Source: Elusimicrobiales bacterium
GTDB taxonomy: Bacteria; Elusimicrobiota; Elusimicrobia; Elusimicrobiales; UBA9959
Direction: 5' to 3'
DNA length: 64,000 bases
Assembly (NCBI GenBank): GCA_028688015.1
Contig: JAQTZB010000008.1
Coordinates: forward strand, 1-64,000
In this document: piece by piece, positions 39,914-47,963 of the stretch
Numbering within the stretch: the stretch's first letter is position 1
Layout of the letters: every line of letters starts with the position of its first letter
Position numbers and translations under genes: made by a program
The notes under the pieces: model-generated
The model's input: the letters and a program-made list of their open reading frames with translations, nothing else
The model's database searches: none
Told to the model about the DNA's origin: nothing

Positions 39914-40818
39914 CAGAGCCTCCCCGCCGTTTTCTTTGCGTTGTCGAAGATGCTCATAAAGTTTTTGGCCGCGGCCGACAGGCTGCGGGTGCGGCTGTAG
40001 ACCAGGTAGATGGGGCGCAGGAACTCCGCGTCGGAGATCTTCAGCGCGTGCAGGCTGACGCCGTTCTCCTCCTCGCGGATGGCGGTGCGCGGCAGCAGCG
40101 AAACGCCCGCGCCGGAGGCCACGGCCGTCTTGATGGTCTCGATATTGTCGAGTTCCATCTTCACGCGCGGCTTCACGCCGTGGCGGCGCAGGAAGGCGTC
40201 GATGTAGCGCCGCGACGGGAAAGCCCGCCCGAAGAAGATGAAGTCCATGGCCTCGAGGTCCCGCACGCTGACCGACTTGCGGCCGGCCAGCGGGGAGCCT
40301 GAGCCCGCGATAAGAGCCATCTCGTCGCGGGCCACCGGCAGCATCACCAGGCCGGGCGCCTTGCGGTAAGGGCAGGCCATGAAGCCGAAGTCGGCCTTGC
40401 CCGAGCCGATGTCGGAGTAGATCTGCGAGAACTGCCTGTACTCCACGCTGATGCGGGCCCCGGGGTTCTGGGCGAGGAACTGCCTGACATAATTCTGGAT
40501 GATGTAGATGCCGGCGCTGTAGATGGTGGAGATCTTGATCTCGTCGCCCTGGCGGTCGCGCGAGAGCGCCTTGATAGTGCGCAGCGCCCCGTCGTAGACG
40601 GACGAGACCTTTTTGGCTGCATCGTAGAATTTCTCGCCGCAGGGCGTCAGCGTTATCTTGCCCGCCTGGCGGTGGTAAAGCTTGCATTTGAGCACGAGCT
40701 CCAGCTTTTTCACCTGCTGGCTGACGGCGGACTGCGAGATGTAGTTCAACTCGGCCGTTTTGGAGAAGCTGCCGGTGTCGGACAGGTCCCTGAATACCTT
40801 GAGGGTCTCTATGTTCAC
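39913..40818 (-). CDS. LysR-type transcriptional regulator in the hyp operon
   Basis: 301 residues from GTG 40818, supported by GGAGG five bases upstream; no ATG fits. The N-terminal winged helix NIETLKVFRDLSDTGSFSKT with AELNYISQSAVSQQVKKLE is canonical. The C-terminal periplasmic-binding-like effector domain follows (about 90-290). The effector is unknown. Placement between hypD and hypE, with one-base gaps or overlaps on both sides, makes a regulator for hydrogenase or hyp expression likely. A LysR gene inside a hyp operon is uncommon. Confidence 0.88.
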   Translation of the reverse strand: MNIETLKVFRDLSDTGSFSKTAELNYISQSAVSQQVKKLELVLKCKLYHRQAGKITLTPCGEKFYDAAKKVSSVYDGALRTIKALSRDRQGDEIKISTIYSAGIYIIQNYVRQFLAQNPGARISVEYRQFSQIYSDIGSGKADFGFMACPYRKAPGLVMLPVARDEMALIAGSGSPLAGRKSVSVRDLEAMDFIFFGRAFPSRRYIDAFLRRHGVKPRVKMELDNIETIKTAVASGAGVSLLPRTAIREEENGVSLHALKISDAEFLRPIYLVYSRTRSLSAAAKNFMSIFDNAKKTAGRL

Positions 40819-40819
40819 G

Positions 40820-41941
40820 TTAGCCTCCGTACTTGAACCAGGCGGCGCAGGCCCCTTCGGAAGACACCATGCAGGGGCCGACAGCTTCCGAGGGCGTGCA
40901 GGCCTTGCCAAAGAGGCGGCAGTCCGGCGGCAGCGCCTTGCCCAGCAGGATCTGGCCGCACAGGCAGCCCTTGGGCTCGGGCGCATCGGAATAAGGGATC
41001 TTGAAGCGCTTAACGGCGTCGAAGGCCTCGTAGGCCTTTGAAAACTCCAGCCCGGTGTCCTTCACGGTGCCGATGGCGCGCCAGGAGGCGGGGCAGACCG
41101 AGAAGACCTCGGCCAGGAGCTTCTGGGCGGCCGGGTTGCCGGCCGCCTTCACGGCGCGGAAATATTCGTCCGCCACCTCGGGCCGGCCGGAGACCACCTG
41201 TTTGAGCAGCATGTTTATGCCGGTCAGGATGTCGAGCGGCTCGAAGCCGGTGACGGCGCAGGGCACGCGGTGCTTCTCGGCGACGAAGCGGTACGGCTCC
41301 AGGCCGATTATGGCGCTGACGTGGCCGGGCAGCATGAAGCCGTGGATGCGGTTCTCCGGGTCGGAGAGGAGCAGCTCCAGCGCGGGCGGGACCAGCTTGA
41401 AGAACGCCGTGGAGGAAAAGTTCTTGAGCCCGGCCTTTTTAGCGCGGGCCACGGCGCCGCCGATGACGGGCGCGGTGGTTTCGAAGCCGACGCCGATAAA
41501 GACCACCTGGCGGGCGGGCTCCGCCCCGGCCAGCGCCACCGCGTCGAGCGGGGAATAGACCACGCGCACGTCCGCGCCGCGCTCGCGCATGGCGTGCAGG
41601 TCCAGCCCTTTAGAGCCTTTAACTTTCAGCATGTCGCCGAAGGTGGTGATGATAACTCCGGGAATCCCCGCCAGAGCGAGTACGCGGTCGATGTCGCCCT
41701 GGGAGGTGACGCAGACCGGGCAGCCGGGGCCGGACAGCATGCGCAATTGCTTAGGAAAGAGCCGGCGCATACCGCTGGCCGCGATGGCCATGGTGTGCGT
41801 GCCGCAGACCTCCATGAAGTTGACGGAGCCGCCGGTTTTTTCAGCCGCGGCCGAGGCGAGCTTCTCCATATCGGCCAGGGCGGCGGCGGCCAGGGCGCGG
41901 TCCCGCCAAAGGGGCGAAGAGAACTGGTCGGAGGCCTTCAT
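40820..41941 (-). CDS. hypD: Hydrogenase formation protein, Fe(CN)2CO scaffold
   Basis: 373 residues. HypD carries a 4Fe-4S cluster and, with HypC, assembles the Fe(CN)2CO unit. Motifs: MEVCGTHTMAIAASGMRRLF (C in GTHT motif), LSGPGCPVCVTSQGDID, GFETTAPV, ILTGINMLLKQVVSGRP, and the C-terminal cluster-binding cysteines in PKGCLCGQILLGKALPPDC and FGKACTPSEAVGPCMVSSEG. The gene overlaps hypC by 4 bp and ends one base before the lysR GTG. Confidence 0.96.
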   Translation of the reverse strand: MKASDQFSSPLWRDRALAAAALADMEKLASAAAEKTGGSVNFMEVCGTHTMAIAASGMRRLFPKQLRMLSGPGCPVCVTSQGDIDRVLALAGIPGVIITTFGDMLKVKGSKGLDLHAMRERGADVRVVYSPLDAVALAGAEPARQVVFIGVGFETTAPVIGGAVARAKKAGLKNFSSTAFFKLVPPALELLLSDPENRIHGFMLPGHVSAIIGLEPYRFVAEKHRVPCAVTGFEPLDILTGINMLLKQVVSGRPEVADEYFRAVKAAGNPAAQKLLAEVFSVCPASWRAIGTVKDTGLEFSKAYEAFDAVKRFKIPYSDAPEPKGCLCGQILLGKALPPDCRLFGKACTPSEAVGPCMVSSEGACAAWFKYGG

Positions 41942-42198
41942 GGCTTATTATGCCCGAGCGGGCCCGAAGCGGCGTCTGCGTGGTCCTTGCCGAAGACCTC
42001 GGCAAAGACCTTGAGGGTTTCGGCCGCCTCTTTGGGGTCCAGGACCTGTATGGCGAAGCCGGCGTGGACGAGCACGTAGTCGTTCTTTTTAGCGGCCGGC
42101 ACGAGGTCCAGCGAAACCTGGCGCTTGACGCCGCTGAAGTCCACTTCGGCGTTGCTGTTCTTGAGAGAGAGGATCTTACCCGGCACGGCGAGACACAT
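41938..42198 (-). CDS. hypC: Hydrogenase maturation chaperone
   Basis: 86 residues. The essential N-terminal MCLAVPGKI supplies Cys2, which binds the iron unit together with HypD. VLVHAGFAIQVLDPKEAAET is the family's second conserved block. A good AAAGGA ribosome-binding site is present. It is the first gene of hypC-hypD-lysR-hypE-X-hypF; hypA and hypB are not in this window. Confidence 0.96.
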   Translation of the reverse strand: MCLAVPGKILSLKNSNAEVDFSGVKRQVSLDLVPAAKKNDYVLVHAGFAIQVLDPKEAAETLKVFAEVFGKDHADAASGPLGHNKP

Positions 42199-42395
42199 AG
42201 TTGTCCTTTGCTAGGCTATAAGATTTATTAATACTTCCTTTATAAATTATACTATTTGCGCCAGCGCCAAAGGAACGAAAAGGGGGCGCGAATCCAGCGT
42301 TTTACGATGCGCGGCAGAGTGAGGCCACGGTGTGGCCGAACGCGTTTTGCGTTCCGGCCTGCCGGCACACGCGCACGGCCTTCAACGCACAAATA
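42199..42395 (-). promoter_or_regulatory. Promoter region of the hyp operon and structured intergenic DNA
   Basis: A TATAAT -10 box (42246-42251, minus strand) lies about 48 bp upstream of hypC; no good -35 box is seen at 17 nt. Beyond it, 42270-42395 carries no gene but several dyads, for example GGCCAC-GGT-GTGGCC and GAACGCGTTTTGCGTTC. They could be operator or RNA structures. Confidence 0.45.
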
Positions 42396-42427
42396 AAAAA
42401 GCCCCAACGTTGCCGTTGGGGCTTTTA
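42396..42427 (-). terminator. Intrinsic terminator after the tRNA genes
   Basis: AAGCCCCAACG-GCAA-CGTTGGGGCTT followed by TTTTTT on the minus strand, directly downstream of tRNA-Leu. Confidence 0.9.
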
Positions 42428-42431
42428 AATA

Positions 42432-42515
42432 TGCGCGGGAAGGGAGTTGAACCCATAAGACCTTTCGGTCACACGGTCCTGAGCCGTGCGCGTCTGCCAG
42501 TTCCGCCACCCGCGC
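42432..42515 (-). tRNA. tRNA-Leu (anticodon CAG)
   Basis: 84 nt including discriminator A73. Acceptor GCGCGGG/CCCGCGC pairs perfectly. Anticodon loop CTCAGGA gives CAG. A long variable arm (GTGACCGAAAGGTCT region) and TTCAACTCC T-loop confirm a class II tRNA-Leu. CCA is not encoded. Confidence 0.95.
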
Positions 42516-42532
42516 TTAAATCCGGGAAAGTA

Positions 42533-42616
42533 TGGTTGGGATAGGATTCGAACCTATGTAGGGCGTAGCCCGACGGTTTTACAGACCGTTGCTTTTGACC
42601 GCTCAGCCACCCAACC
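42533..42616 (-). tRNA. tRNA-Tyr (anticodon GTA)
   Basis: 84 nt including A73. Acceptor GGTTGGG/CCCAACC, anticodon loop CTGTAAA (GTA), long variable arm and GGTTCGAATCC T-arm. It lies 17 bp upstream of tRNA-Leu and is probably co-transcribed with it. Confidence 0.95.
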
Positions 42617-42692
42617 AAGTATTAAAGAACAAAACTTCGGATAAATAGTATAGCAAAAAAGCGGCGCCGTCCCAAAATACCGACGGGCGCCG

Positions 42693-43478
42693 TCAGAACG
42701 GCAGCGTGAAGAAAAAGTCCTCGGGCCGCACCAGCGAGTACAGGTTTATCGCGGCGCCCAGCGCCAGGAAAGGGCCGAAAGGCATGTGAGACATGCGGTC
42801 GGCGCGCTTGAGCAGCAGCAGGCTCACGCCGTAAACCGAGCCGAAGAAGGAAGCCATGATGACGGTAGTGCACACCCCCTGCCAGCCGCACAGCGCGCCG
42901 ATGGCGCCCATCAGGAAGATATCCCCCTCGCCTACCGCCTCTTTCTTGTAGATCGCCTTGCCCAGCAGGGCCAGCCCCCAGATGAAGCCGGCGCCTGCGG
43001 CCGAGCCGAGCGCGGAGGAGCCCAGCCGCGCCGCCCACGAGCCCTCGAAAAAAGGATTGATCGCGCTGCCGCAGACTCCGAGCACGAACAGCGCCAGGGA
43101 GAAGGCGTCGGAGATCATCATGGTCTCGAAGTCTATCACGCTGACGACTATCAGCACGTACACGGACAGCAGGCTGACGGCCAGCCAGGCGGGGCTGGCG
43201 TGCCATTTCCAGACGAACAGCGCGGTGACGAGGCCGGTCAGCAGCTCCACGAACGGGTAGCGCGGCGAGATAGGCTCGCCGCAGGCGCGGCAGCGGCCGC
43301 GCAGCAGCAGGAAGCTGAGCACCGGCACGTTGTCGTAAAATTTTATGGGCGCCTGGCACCTGGGGCATTTCGAGGGCGGAAAGGACAGGGATTCGTCCTT
43401 GGGCAGCCGGGCGATGCAGACGTTGAGGAAACTGCCGAAGATCAGGCCGAGGATGAAGGCGGGCACAGCAAGTTCCAT
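42693..43478 (-). CDS. pilD: Prepilin leader peptidase/N-methyltransferase
   Basis: 261 residues with about seven membrane helices. It cleaves the leader of type IV prepilins such as PilA next door and methylates the new N-terminus. The N-terminal cytoplasmic domain has two zinc-type CxxC pairs (CPRCQAP and CRACGEP). Catalytic aspartates are in [11 protein letters not shown] and [10 protein letters not shown]. Start with [20 protein letters not shown] is standard for the family. The longer overlapping frame (42622-43506) is a shadow. Confidence 0.95.
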   Translation of the reverse strand: MELAVPAFILGLIFGSFLNVCIARLPKDESLSFPPSKCPRCQAPIKFYDNVPVLSFLLLRGRCRACGEPISPRYPFVELLTGLVTALFVWKWHASPAWLAVSLLSVYVLIVVSVIDFETMMISDAFSLALFVLGVCGSAINPFFEGSWAARLGSSALGSAAGAGFIWGLALLGKAIYKKEAVGEGDIFLMGAIGALCGWQGVCTTVIMASFFGSVYGVSLLLLKRADRMSHMPFGPFLALGAAINLYSLVRPEDFFFTLPF

Positions 43479-43505
43479 GCCTATATTCTAACAATTGCCC
43501 GGGCA

Positions 43506-43544
43506 TAAAAAAACCCCGCGCCTTGCGACGCGGGGTCTTTTTCT
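43506..43544 (-). terminator. Intrinsic terminator of the pilin gene
   Basis: ACCCCGCG-...-CGCGGGGT stem with TTTTTTT on the minus strand, 20 bp after the pilA stop. Confidence 0.9.
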
Positions 43545-43557
43545 GTTCAGCCTTCGA

Positions 43558-44019
43558 TTAGAAGGTGGACCAGGGGGTGAGCAGGGTCGCGCTGTCGCGG
43601 CCCTTGATGTCCTCGTGCGTGCAGCTCACGACGAAGTTGCCCCAGGTGGCGGCATTGGCGGGGTCATTGAAGTAGGCCCAGCCGGACCCGTCGGTGATCG
43701 CACCGCCGCCGGTGACGGCGGCAACGCCACGGGCGTCGCCGTGCGTGGTGCCGGGCATCTTGGCCAGCGGGATCTCGCCGATGTACTTGGCGTTCAGGGT
43801 GACGCAGGCGAGCGTGTCGGCCGGGAACCAGCCTTCGTTGTCGCCGTAATACACCTGGATAGCGCTGCGGACCGAGGAGAGAGCGCCCTTGGTGGCGCCT
43901 TCCTTGGACTTGTTGATCAGGTCGGCGAACTTCGGTATGGCTATGGCAGCCAGAATACCGATGATGGCGACGACGATCATGAGCTCTATCAGGGTGAAGC
44001 CTTTCTTATTGTTCTTCAT
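43558..44019 (-). CDS. pilA: Type IV pilin / pseudopilin
   Basis: 153 residues. The prepilin leader MKNNKKG is cut before F8, followed by [20 protein letters not shown] with Glu5 of the mature chain (E12). This helix is the pilin polymerisation and membrane segment. The globular part holds two cysteines ([14 protein letters not shown]), likely the D-region disulfide. It is probably the major pilin, judging from its own strong promoter, AAGGAGG ribosome-binding site and terminator. PilD is adjacent and PilB lies 1.7 kb away. Confidence 0.93.
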   Translation of the reverse strand: MKNNKKGFTLIELMIVVAIIGILAAIAIPKFADLINKSKEGATKGALSSVRSAIQVYYGDNEGWFPADTLACVTLNAKYIGEIPLAKMPGTTHGDARGVAAVTGGGAITDGSGWAYFNDPANAATWGNFVVSCTHEDIKGRDSATLLTPWSTF

Positions 44020-44087
44020 TTAGTTAACTTCCTCCTTAACCTTCCCCCCATGGATGATATATAGATAATGCCTCAGGGGTTTCTATT

Positions 44088-44117
44088 AATCTACATAACT
44101 ACCCAAAACCTTGTCAA
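44088..44117 (-). promoter_or_regulatory. Sigma-70-type promoter of pilA
   Basis: A perfect TTGACA (44112-44117), 18-nt spacer and TAGATT (44088-44093). The leader is about 60 nt. No sigma-54 -24/-12 signature was seen, although many pilA genes use one. Confidence 0.65.
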
Positions 44118-44159
44118 CAATTAATCCGGCCTGTTGGTTACATTCCCCGCGCAATAAAA

Positions 44160-44185
44160 AATCCCCTGTTTCCAGGGGACTTTTC
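44160..44185 (-). terminator. Intrinsic terminator after tRNA-Ser
   Basis: TCCCCTG-GAAA-CAGGGGA followed by TTTTTT on the minus strand. Confidence 0.85.
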
Positions 44186-44198
44186 TTTTATAAAACTA

Positions 44199-44285
44199 CG
44201 GAGAGGAAGGGATTCGAACCCTTGATACCCTTTCGAGTATACAGACTTTCCAGGTCTGCGCCTTCAACCGCTCGGCCACCTCTCC
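44199..44285 (-). tRNA. tRNA-Ser (anticodon GGA)
   Basis: 87 nt including the serine discriminator G73. Acceptor GGAGAGG/CCTCTCC, anticodon stem CAGAC/GTCTG around loop CTGGAAA (GGA), long variable arm and GGTTCGAATCC. CCA is not encoded. Confidence 0.95.
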
Positions 44286-44297
44286 ATCTGATACCGC

Positions 44298-44400
44298 GCC
44301 CCTTCGGGGGCTTCGCCCCGGCCTTCGTCGGCCGGGCGCTCTTACAAGGGGAACCCAGGTTCCCCGTTTCGTCGTCGCTCGCTCCGCCGCCTGCGGCGGC
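44298..44400. repeat. Cluster of consecutive perfect GC-rich hairpins
   Basis: Five stems in about 100 bp: GCCCC-TTCG-GGGGC (44298-44311), competing GGGGC-TTC-GCCCC (44307-44319), CCCGGCC-TTCGTC-GGCCGGG (44317-44336), GGGGAACC-CA-GGTTCCCC (44348-44365) and GCCGCC-TGC-GGCGGC (44386-44400). The region lies between the divergent tRNA-Ser and smpB and encodes no protein. Confidence 0.7.
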
Positions 44401-44489
44401 CCGCTCGCTGAACCCCTCCTGTGAGGAATTCCTGACAACGCTGCTGCTTAACCGTTTTACAATTTTAGGATATTTGGTAACATGAAACA

Positions 44490-44969
44490 ATGGTGAAGGC
44501 GGAAAAGCAGGAAAGAATAGAGGCTGTGGCCACCAACCGCAAGGCCCGGCACGACTATTTCATAACCGATACCTACGAGGCCGGCCTGGCCCTGGAAGGC
44601 CCGGAGGTAAAGTCCCTGCGCCTGAAGCACGCCACCATGACCTCGGCCTTCGCCCGCGCCGAAAAGGACGGCCTGTACCTCTACGGCCTGCATATCGCGC
44701 CCTACGCCTTCAACACCCTGGAGGCGCTGGACCCGGTACGAACGCGCAAGCTGCTGCTGAAGCGCCAGGAGATAAAGCGCCTGACCGGCGCCCTGACCAC
44801 CAAGGGCATGTCCCTCGTCGCGCTGGAGCTTTACTTCAAGAACGGCTGGGCCAAGGTGCTGCTGGGCCTGGCCAAAGGCAAGAAAGCGGCCGACAAACAC
44901 GAAACCATCAAGAAGCGCGACCTCGACCGGGAACTGCGCCGGGACTACAAAGATAAATTCAAGGGTTGA
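44490..44969 (+). CDS. smpB: SsrA-binding protein (trans-translation)
   Basis: 159 residues. SmpB binds tmRNA and delivers it to stalled ribosomes. Recognisable blocks: NRKARHDYFITDTYEAGLAL, EGPEVKSLR, YLYGLHIAPY, RKLLLKRQEIKRL, GMSLVALELYFKNGWAKV and the basic C-terminal tail LAKGKKAADKHETIKKRDLD. The usual length is about 150-160. The ribosome-binding site is weak. The ssrA RNA itself is not found in this window. A terminator follows. Confidence 0.96.
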   Translation: MVKAEKQERIEAVATNRKARHDYFITDTYEAGLALEGPEVKSLRLKHATMTSAFARAEKDGLYLYGLHIAPYAFNTLEALDPVRTRKLLLKRQEIKRLTGALTTKGMSLVALELYFKNGWAKVLLGLAKGKKAADKHETIKKRDLDRELRRDYKDKFKG

Positions 44970-44987
44970 TCCCCCCCACGCAAAATA

Positions 44988-45018
44988 AAAAAGGCCCCTC
45001 TCCGGGGCCTTTTCATTT
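44988..45018. terminator. Bidirectional intrinsic terminator
   Basis: AAGGCCCC-TCTCC-GGGGCCTT stem with A and T runs between convergent smpB and the outer-membrane gene. Confidence 0.88.
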
Positions 45019-45031
45019 GGCGCGGGCCGTT

Positions 45032-45745
45032 TTAGAAGCGGAAGCCGGCGCTGGCGTTCACCAGAGCGCGGTCGTGGGTGTAGGTCAGCCCGCCGGCCAG
45101 GTAGCCCAGCTTCAGCTTGGCGCGCAGGCCGAACGTGAAGCGCGGCTCCTGCTCGTAGACCTTTTTGCCGGCCAGGGCCGGGTCGGCCGTGGTCTGCGCC
45201 TCGAACTTGGTGAAATCGTATCCGACGCCGAAATAGGGCGCCAGCACCGGCACGTTGACCGAGCAGACCAGGCTGGTATTGAAATGAACGGCGTAAAAAT
45301 AGCGGTGGGTCGCCATGTTGGCCATGCCGACCAGCGTGGCGTTGACCTTGTACTTCTCGTCGGAAACGTTCCACAGGCCGTAGCGCAGGCCTCCGCCGGC
45401 TACCGTGACCCCCTCAAAGTTGCCGCCGCGCACGAAGCCGTCTATGCGGTAGGGCATGCCGATCTCGGCCTGCACCAGGCCCAGGCCGAACAGGTTATTT
45501 TTTTTAAGCACGGTGTTTCCGTGCGACGGCCGGAACTGCGCCATGCCGCGGACGCCGATATCGAAGCCGGCGAACCCCAGCGGGCGGGCCGTCTGGTTGG
45601 AGCCGGAGCCGAGCAGGCCGCCGAGGTCGCGGGCGAAGGGCTTTATGGACCCGGCCGAGACATTATAGAACTCGCCGTAGTCGGCCGCGGAAGCGGCGGC
45701 GCACAGCAGCGGGAGGAGGGCGAAGCAGGCAAGTTTTTTAAGCAT
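45032..45745 (-). CDS. Outer-membrane beta-barrel-like protein
   Basis: 237 residues from ATG 45745; the open frame to 45988 is the shadow of pilB. The signal peptide is MLKKLACFALLPLLCAAASA. The mature part alternates short amphipathic strands and ends in VNASAGFRF, a typical outer-membrane C-terminal phenylalanine. No family name is recognised. It begins 17 bp after the pilB stop, so it may be co-expressed with the pilus ATPase. An outer-membrane role in pilus biogenesis is possible but unproven. Confidence 0.65.
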   Translation of the reverse strand: MLKKLACFALLPLLCAAASAADYGEFYNVSAGSIKPFARDLGGLLGSGSNQTARPLGFAGFDIGVRGMAQFRPSHGNTVLKKNNLFGLGLVQAEIGMPYRIDGFVRGGNFEGVTVAGGGLRYGLWNVSDEKYKVNATLVGMANMATHRYFYAVHFNTSLVCSVNVPVLAPYFGVGYDFTKFEAQTTADPALAGKKVYEQEPRFTFGLRAKLKLGYLAGGLTYTHDRALVNASAGFRF

Positions 45746-45762
45746 TGGAGTTATACCCAGCG

Positions 45763-47562
45763 TCAGTCCCCGGTGCCGCCGAGGACTTCCTTGACCGTCG
45801 TAAGGCCGAGCAGCACCTTCTCCAGGCCGTCCATGGCGATGGTGCGCATGCCGTTCTTCATGGCGATCTCTTTCACGGGGATGGCGGAAGGGTCCTTGAG
45901 GAGCTGCATGCGGATCTCGTCGTTGAGGATCAGCAGTTCGTGCATACCGCAGCGGCCCTTGAAGCCGGTGCCCTTGCAGATATCGCAACCCTTGGGCCGG
46001 AAGACCTTGGCGCCGGCCGGCACCTTGACGTTATTGGCCTCGAAGACGGCGGCCTCCTCGGGGCTCAGATCGACTTCTTCCTTGCAGTCCTTGCAGAGGC
46101 GGCGCGCGAGGCGCTGGGCCAGCACGGCCTTCATGGTGTTGGCCACCACGAAGCGCGGCAGGCCCATCTGAGTGAGGCGCTCCAGGGCGGAAGGCGCGTC
46201 GTTGGTGTGGATGGTGGAGAACACGAGGTGGCCGGTCATGGCGGCTTCCAGCGCGATGTGCGCCGTTTCCTCGTCGCGGATTTCGCCGACCATGATGACG
46301 TCGGGGTCGAGGCGCATGAACGAGCGCAGGGCGCTGGCGAAGTCGAATTTCTTGTTGCCGCCCAGGCTCACGTCGGGGTTGACCGGCACCTGGATGATGC
46401 CGTCGATGTTGTATTCCACCGGGTTCTCGGCGGTGATGATCTTGATGTCCGGGCGGTTGACGTAGTTGAGGCAGCCGTAAAGCGTGGTGGATTTACCAGA
46501 GCCCGTAGGGCCGCAGACCAGCATCAGGCCGAAGTTCTTCTTGCCGCCGATGCCCTTGAACTGGTCCAGCAGGCGCTTCTCGGTGTCGGGCAGGAAGCCC
46601 ATGATCTTGATGTCGACGCGCACCGAGGCGCGGTCGAGGATACGCATGACGCAGGACTCGCCGAACACGGTAGGGACCATCTCGACGCGGAACTCGATGG
46701 GCGCGCCCTTGGCGATGATCTGAATGCGGCCGCTCTGCGGGATGCGCCGCTCCGTGATGTTCATCGAGTTCGACATGATCTTGATCTTGGCGCTGATCGC
46801 CTGGCGGAACACCCACGGGATGGTGAAGGAGGCGGGGCGCAGCATGCCGTCCACGCGGTAGCGCACCATCACCTTGGAATTCTTGCCGTTGGGATCTTCG
46901 AACGGCTCTATGTGGATGTCGGACGCCTTGGTGCTGAGCGCGCCCAGGATGATGGCGTTGACGAGCTTTTCCACTTCGGGGGCGCTGGCGTCCACGTCGC
47001 TGATGTCTTTCTTCTCTTCGGCGGCCAGGGAGATGGAGCCCTCTTCCCCCTCGGGCATGGCCTGGGAGGACTTCTCCACCTGCTCCACCAGCTCGGCCAC
47101 CTGGGCGCTGTCCTGCTTGCCGTAAACTTTATCCAGCACCGCGAGGATGCCGGGGGCCAGCGCGAGGTAGGGCTTCACGTCCAGGCCGGTGCGCAGGCCG
47201 ATGTCCTCTACGATCAGGAAGTCGCGCGGGTCCGCCATGGCCAGCGCCACGGCGTTGCCGTCGCGGGCGAACGGCACGCACATCTGCTTCTTGGCGATCT
47301 GCTCCTGCAGCAGCTCCACCACCTCGTGCGGCGGCTCCATCTTGGAAAGGTCCACGGCCTTGAAGCCCCATTCGTCCGCGAGGATTTTCAGGAGTTTCAG
47401 GTCCGGGATGAGCTTCTGCTCCAGCAGGACGACCTGGATGTGCTTGTTCTCTTTTTTAGCGGTCTCTTCGGCGGCCTTGAGCTGCTCTTCGGGAATGAGT
47501 TTATCCTCGATGAGGATCTCCCTCATGTTGCGCTTGCGTTTAAGTCCCTGGGCCGGAGGCAT
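45763..47562 (-). CDS. pilB: Type IV pilus assembly ATPase (PilB/GspE family)
   Basis: 599 residues. It powers pilin polymerisation at the inner membrane. The N-terminal T2SSE domain (about 15-165) is followed by the ATPase: Walker A GPTGSGKSTTLYG, Asp box DPDVIMVGEIRDEETA, Walker B-like region and His box (HLVFSTIHTNDAPSALERL). The zinc-binding tetracysteine is CKDC with CDICKGTGFKGRCG. An acidic insertion (about 150-185) lies between the two domains. An alternative start is the internal ATG at 47526. The platform protein PilC and retraction ATPase PilT are not in this window. Confidence 0.94.
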   Translation of the reverse strand: MPPAQGLKRKRNMREILIEDKLIPEEQLKAAEETAKKENKHIQVVLLEQKLIPDLKLLKILADEWGFKAVDLSKMEPPHEVVELLQEQIAKKQMCVPFARDGNAVALAMADPRDFLIVEDIGLRTGLDVKPYLALAPGILAVLDKVYGKQDSAQVAELVEQVEKSSQAMPEGEEGSISLAAEEKKDISDVDASAPEVEKLVNAIILGALSTKASDIHIEPFEDPNGKNSKVMVRYRVDGMLRPASFTIPWVFRQAISAKIKIMSNSMNITERRIPQSGRIQIIAKGAPIEFRVEMVPTVFGESCVMRILDRASVRVDIKIMGFLPDTEKRLLDQFKGIGGKKNFGLMLVCGPTGSGKSTTLYGCLNYVNRPDIKIITAENPVEYNIDGIIQVPVNPDVSLGGNKKFDFASALRSFMRLDPDVIMVGEIRDEETAHIALEAAMTGHLVFSTIHTNDAPSALERLTQMGLPRFVVANTMKAVLAQRLARRLCKDCKEEVDLSPEEAAVFEANNVKVPAGAKVFRPKGCDICKGTGFKGRCGMHELLILNDEIRMQLLKDPSAIPVKEIAMKNGMRTIAMDGLEKVLLGLTTVKEVLGGTGD

Positions 47563-47617
47563 GATTAATTATTATAAATATCTTGACCGGAAGTTACAAG
47601 GCCAAAGTTGCCGGGGG

Positions 47618-47959
47618 TCAGGGCCTGAACTCCAGGGCGTCCCCCGCCCCGATGCGCCCCTCGCAGCGCCCCGACGGCAATTCCAGCACGCCGCGCGCCC
47701 CGGGCACCCAGGGAGAGAAGCGCCAGGGCTTAAAATCCGGCAGCACCCGGAGCACCTTCAGGTCCTTGTCGAGAAAAACCGCATCAATCGCAAAACTCAT
47801 AAAACACATATGGATCATGGCGCAGGGTTCGAGCCACAGGCCTTCCTCCTCACCCAGCCCGCGCCTGGGGATGAGGCCCAGCAGGCGCGTGGAGAAGGTC
47901 TCGGCGCGCGCGGCGGCCGCGCTGACCTGCCGGTTGGTGGTTTTATTGAAAACTTTCAT
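47618..47959 (-). CDS. DUF192 family protein
   Basis: 113 residues. The DUF192 pattern is complete: AETFSTRLLGLIPRRGLGEE, then LEPCAMIHMCFMSFAIDAVF with the conserved M-x-x-M pair, and ARGVLELPSGRCEGRIGAGD near the end. Family members are small beta-barrel-like proteins, often exported; this one lacks a signal peptide. Function is unknown. It starts 5 bp after the end of the protease gene upstream, so the two are probably co-transcribed. Confidence 0.85.
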   Translation of the reverse strand: MKVFNKTTNRQVSAAAARAETFSTRLLGLIPRRGLGEEEGLWLEPCAMIHMCFMSFAIDAVFLDKDLKVLRVLPDFKPWRFSPWVPGARGVLELPSGRCEGRIGAGDALEFRP

Positions 47960-47963
47960 AAGG

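Noticed and set aside
42252..42509. 85-codon frame starting MAELADAHGSGP
   Set aside because: This is the well-known false translation of a tRNA-Leu gene; the tRNA at 42432-42515 explains it.
44188..44490. Frames over the tRNA-Ser and hairpin region
   Set aside because: They translate a tRNA and palindromic DNA; no coding signal.
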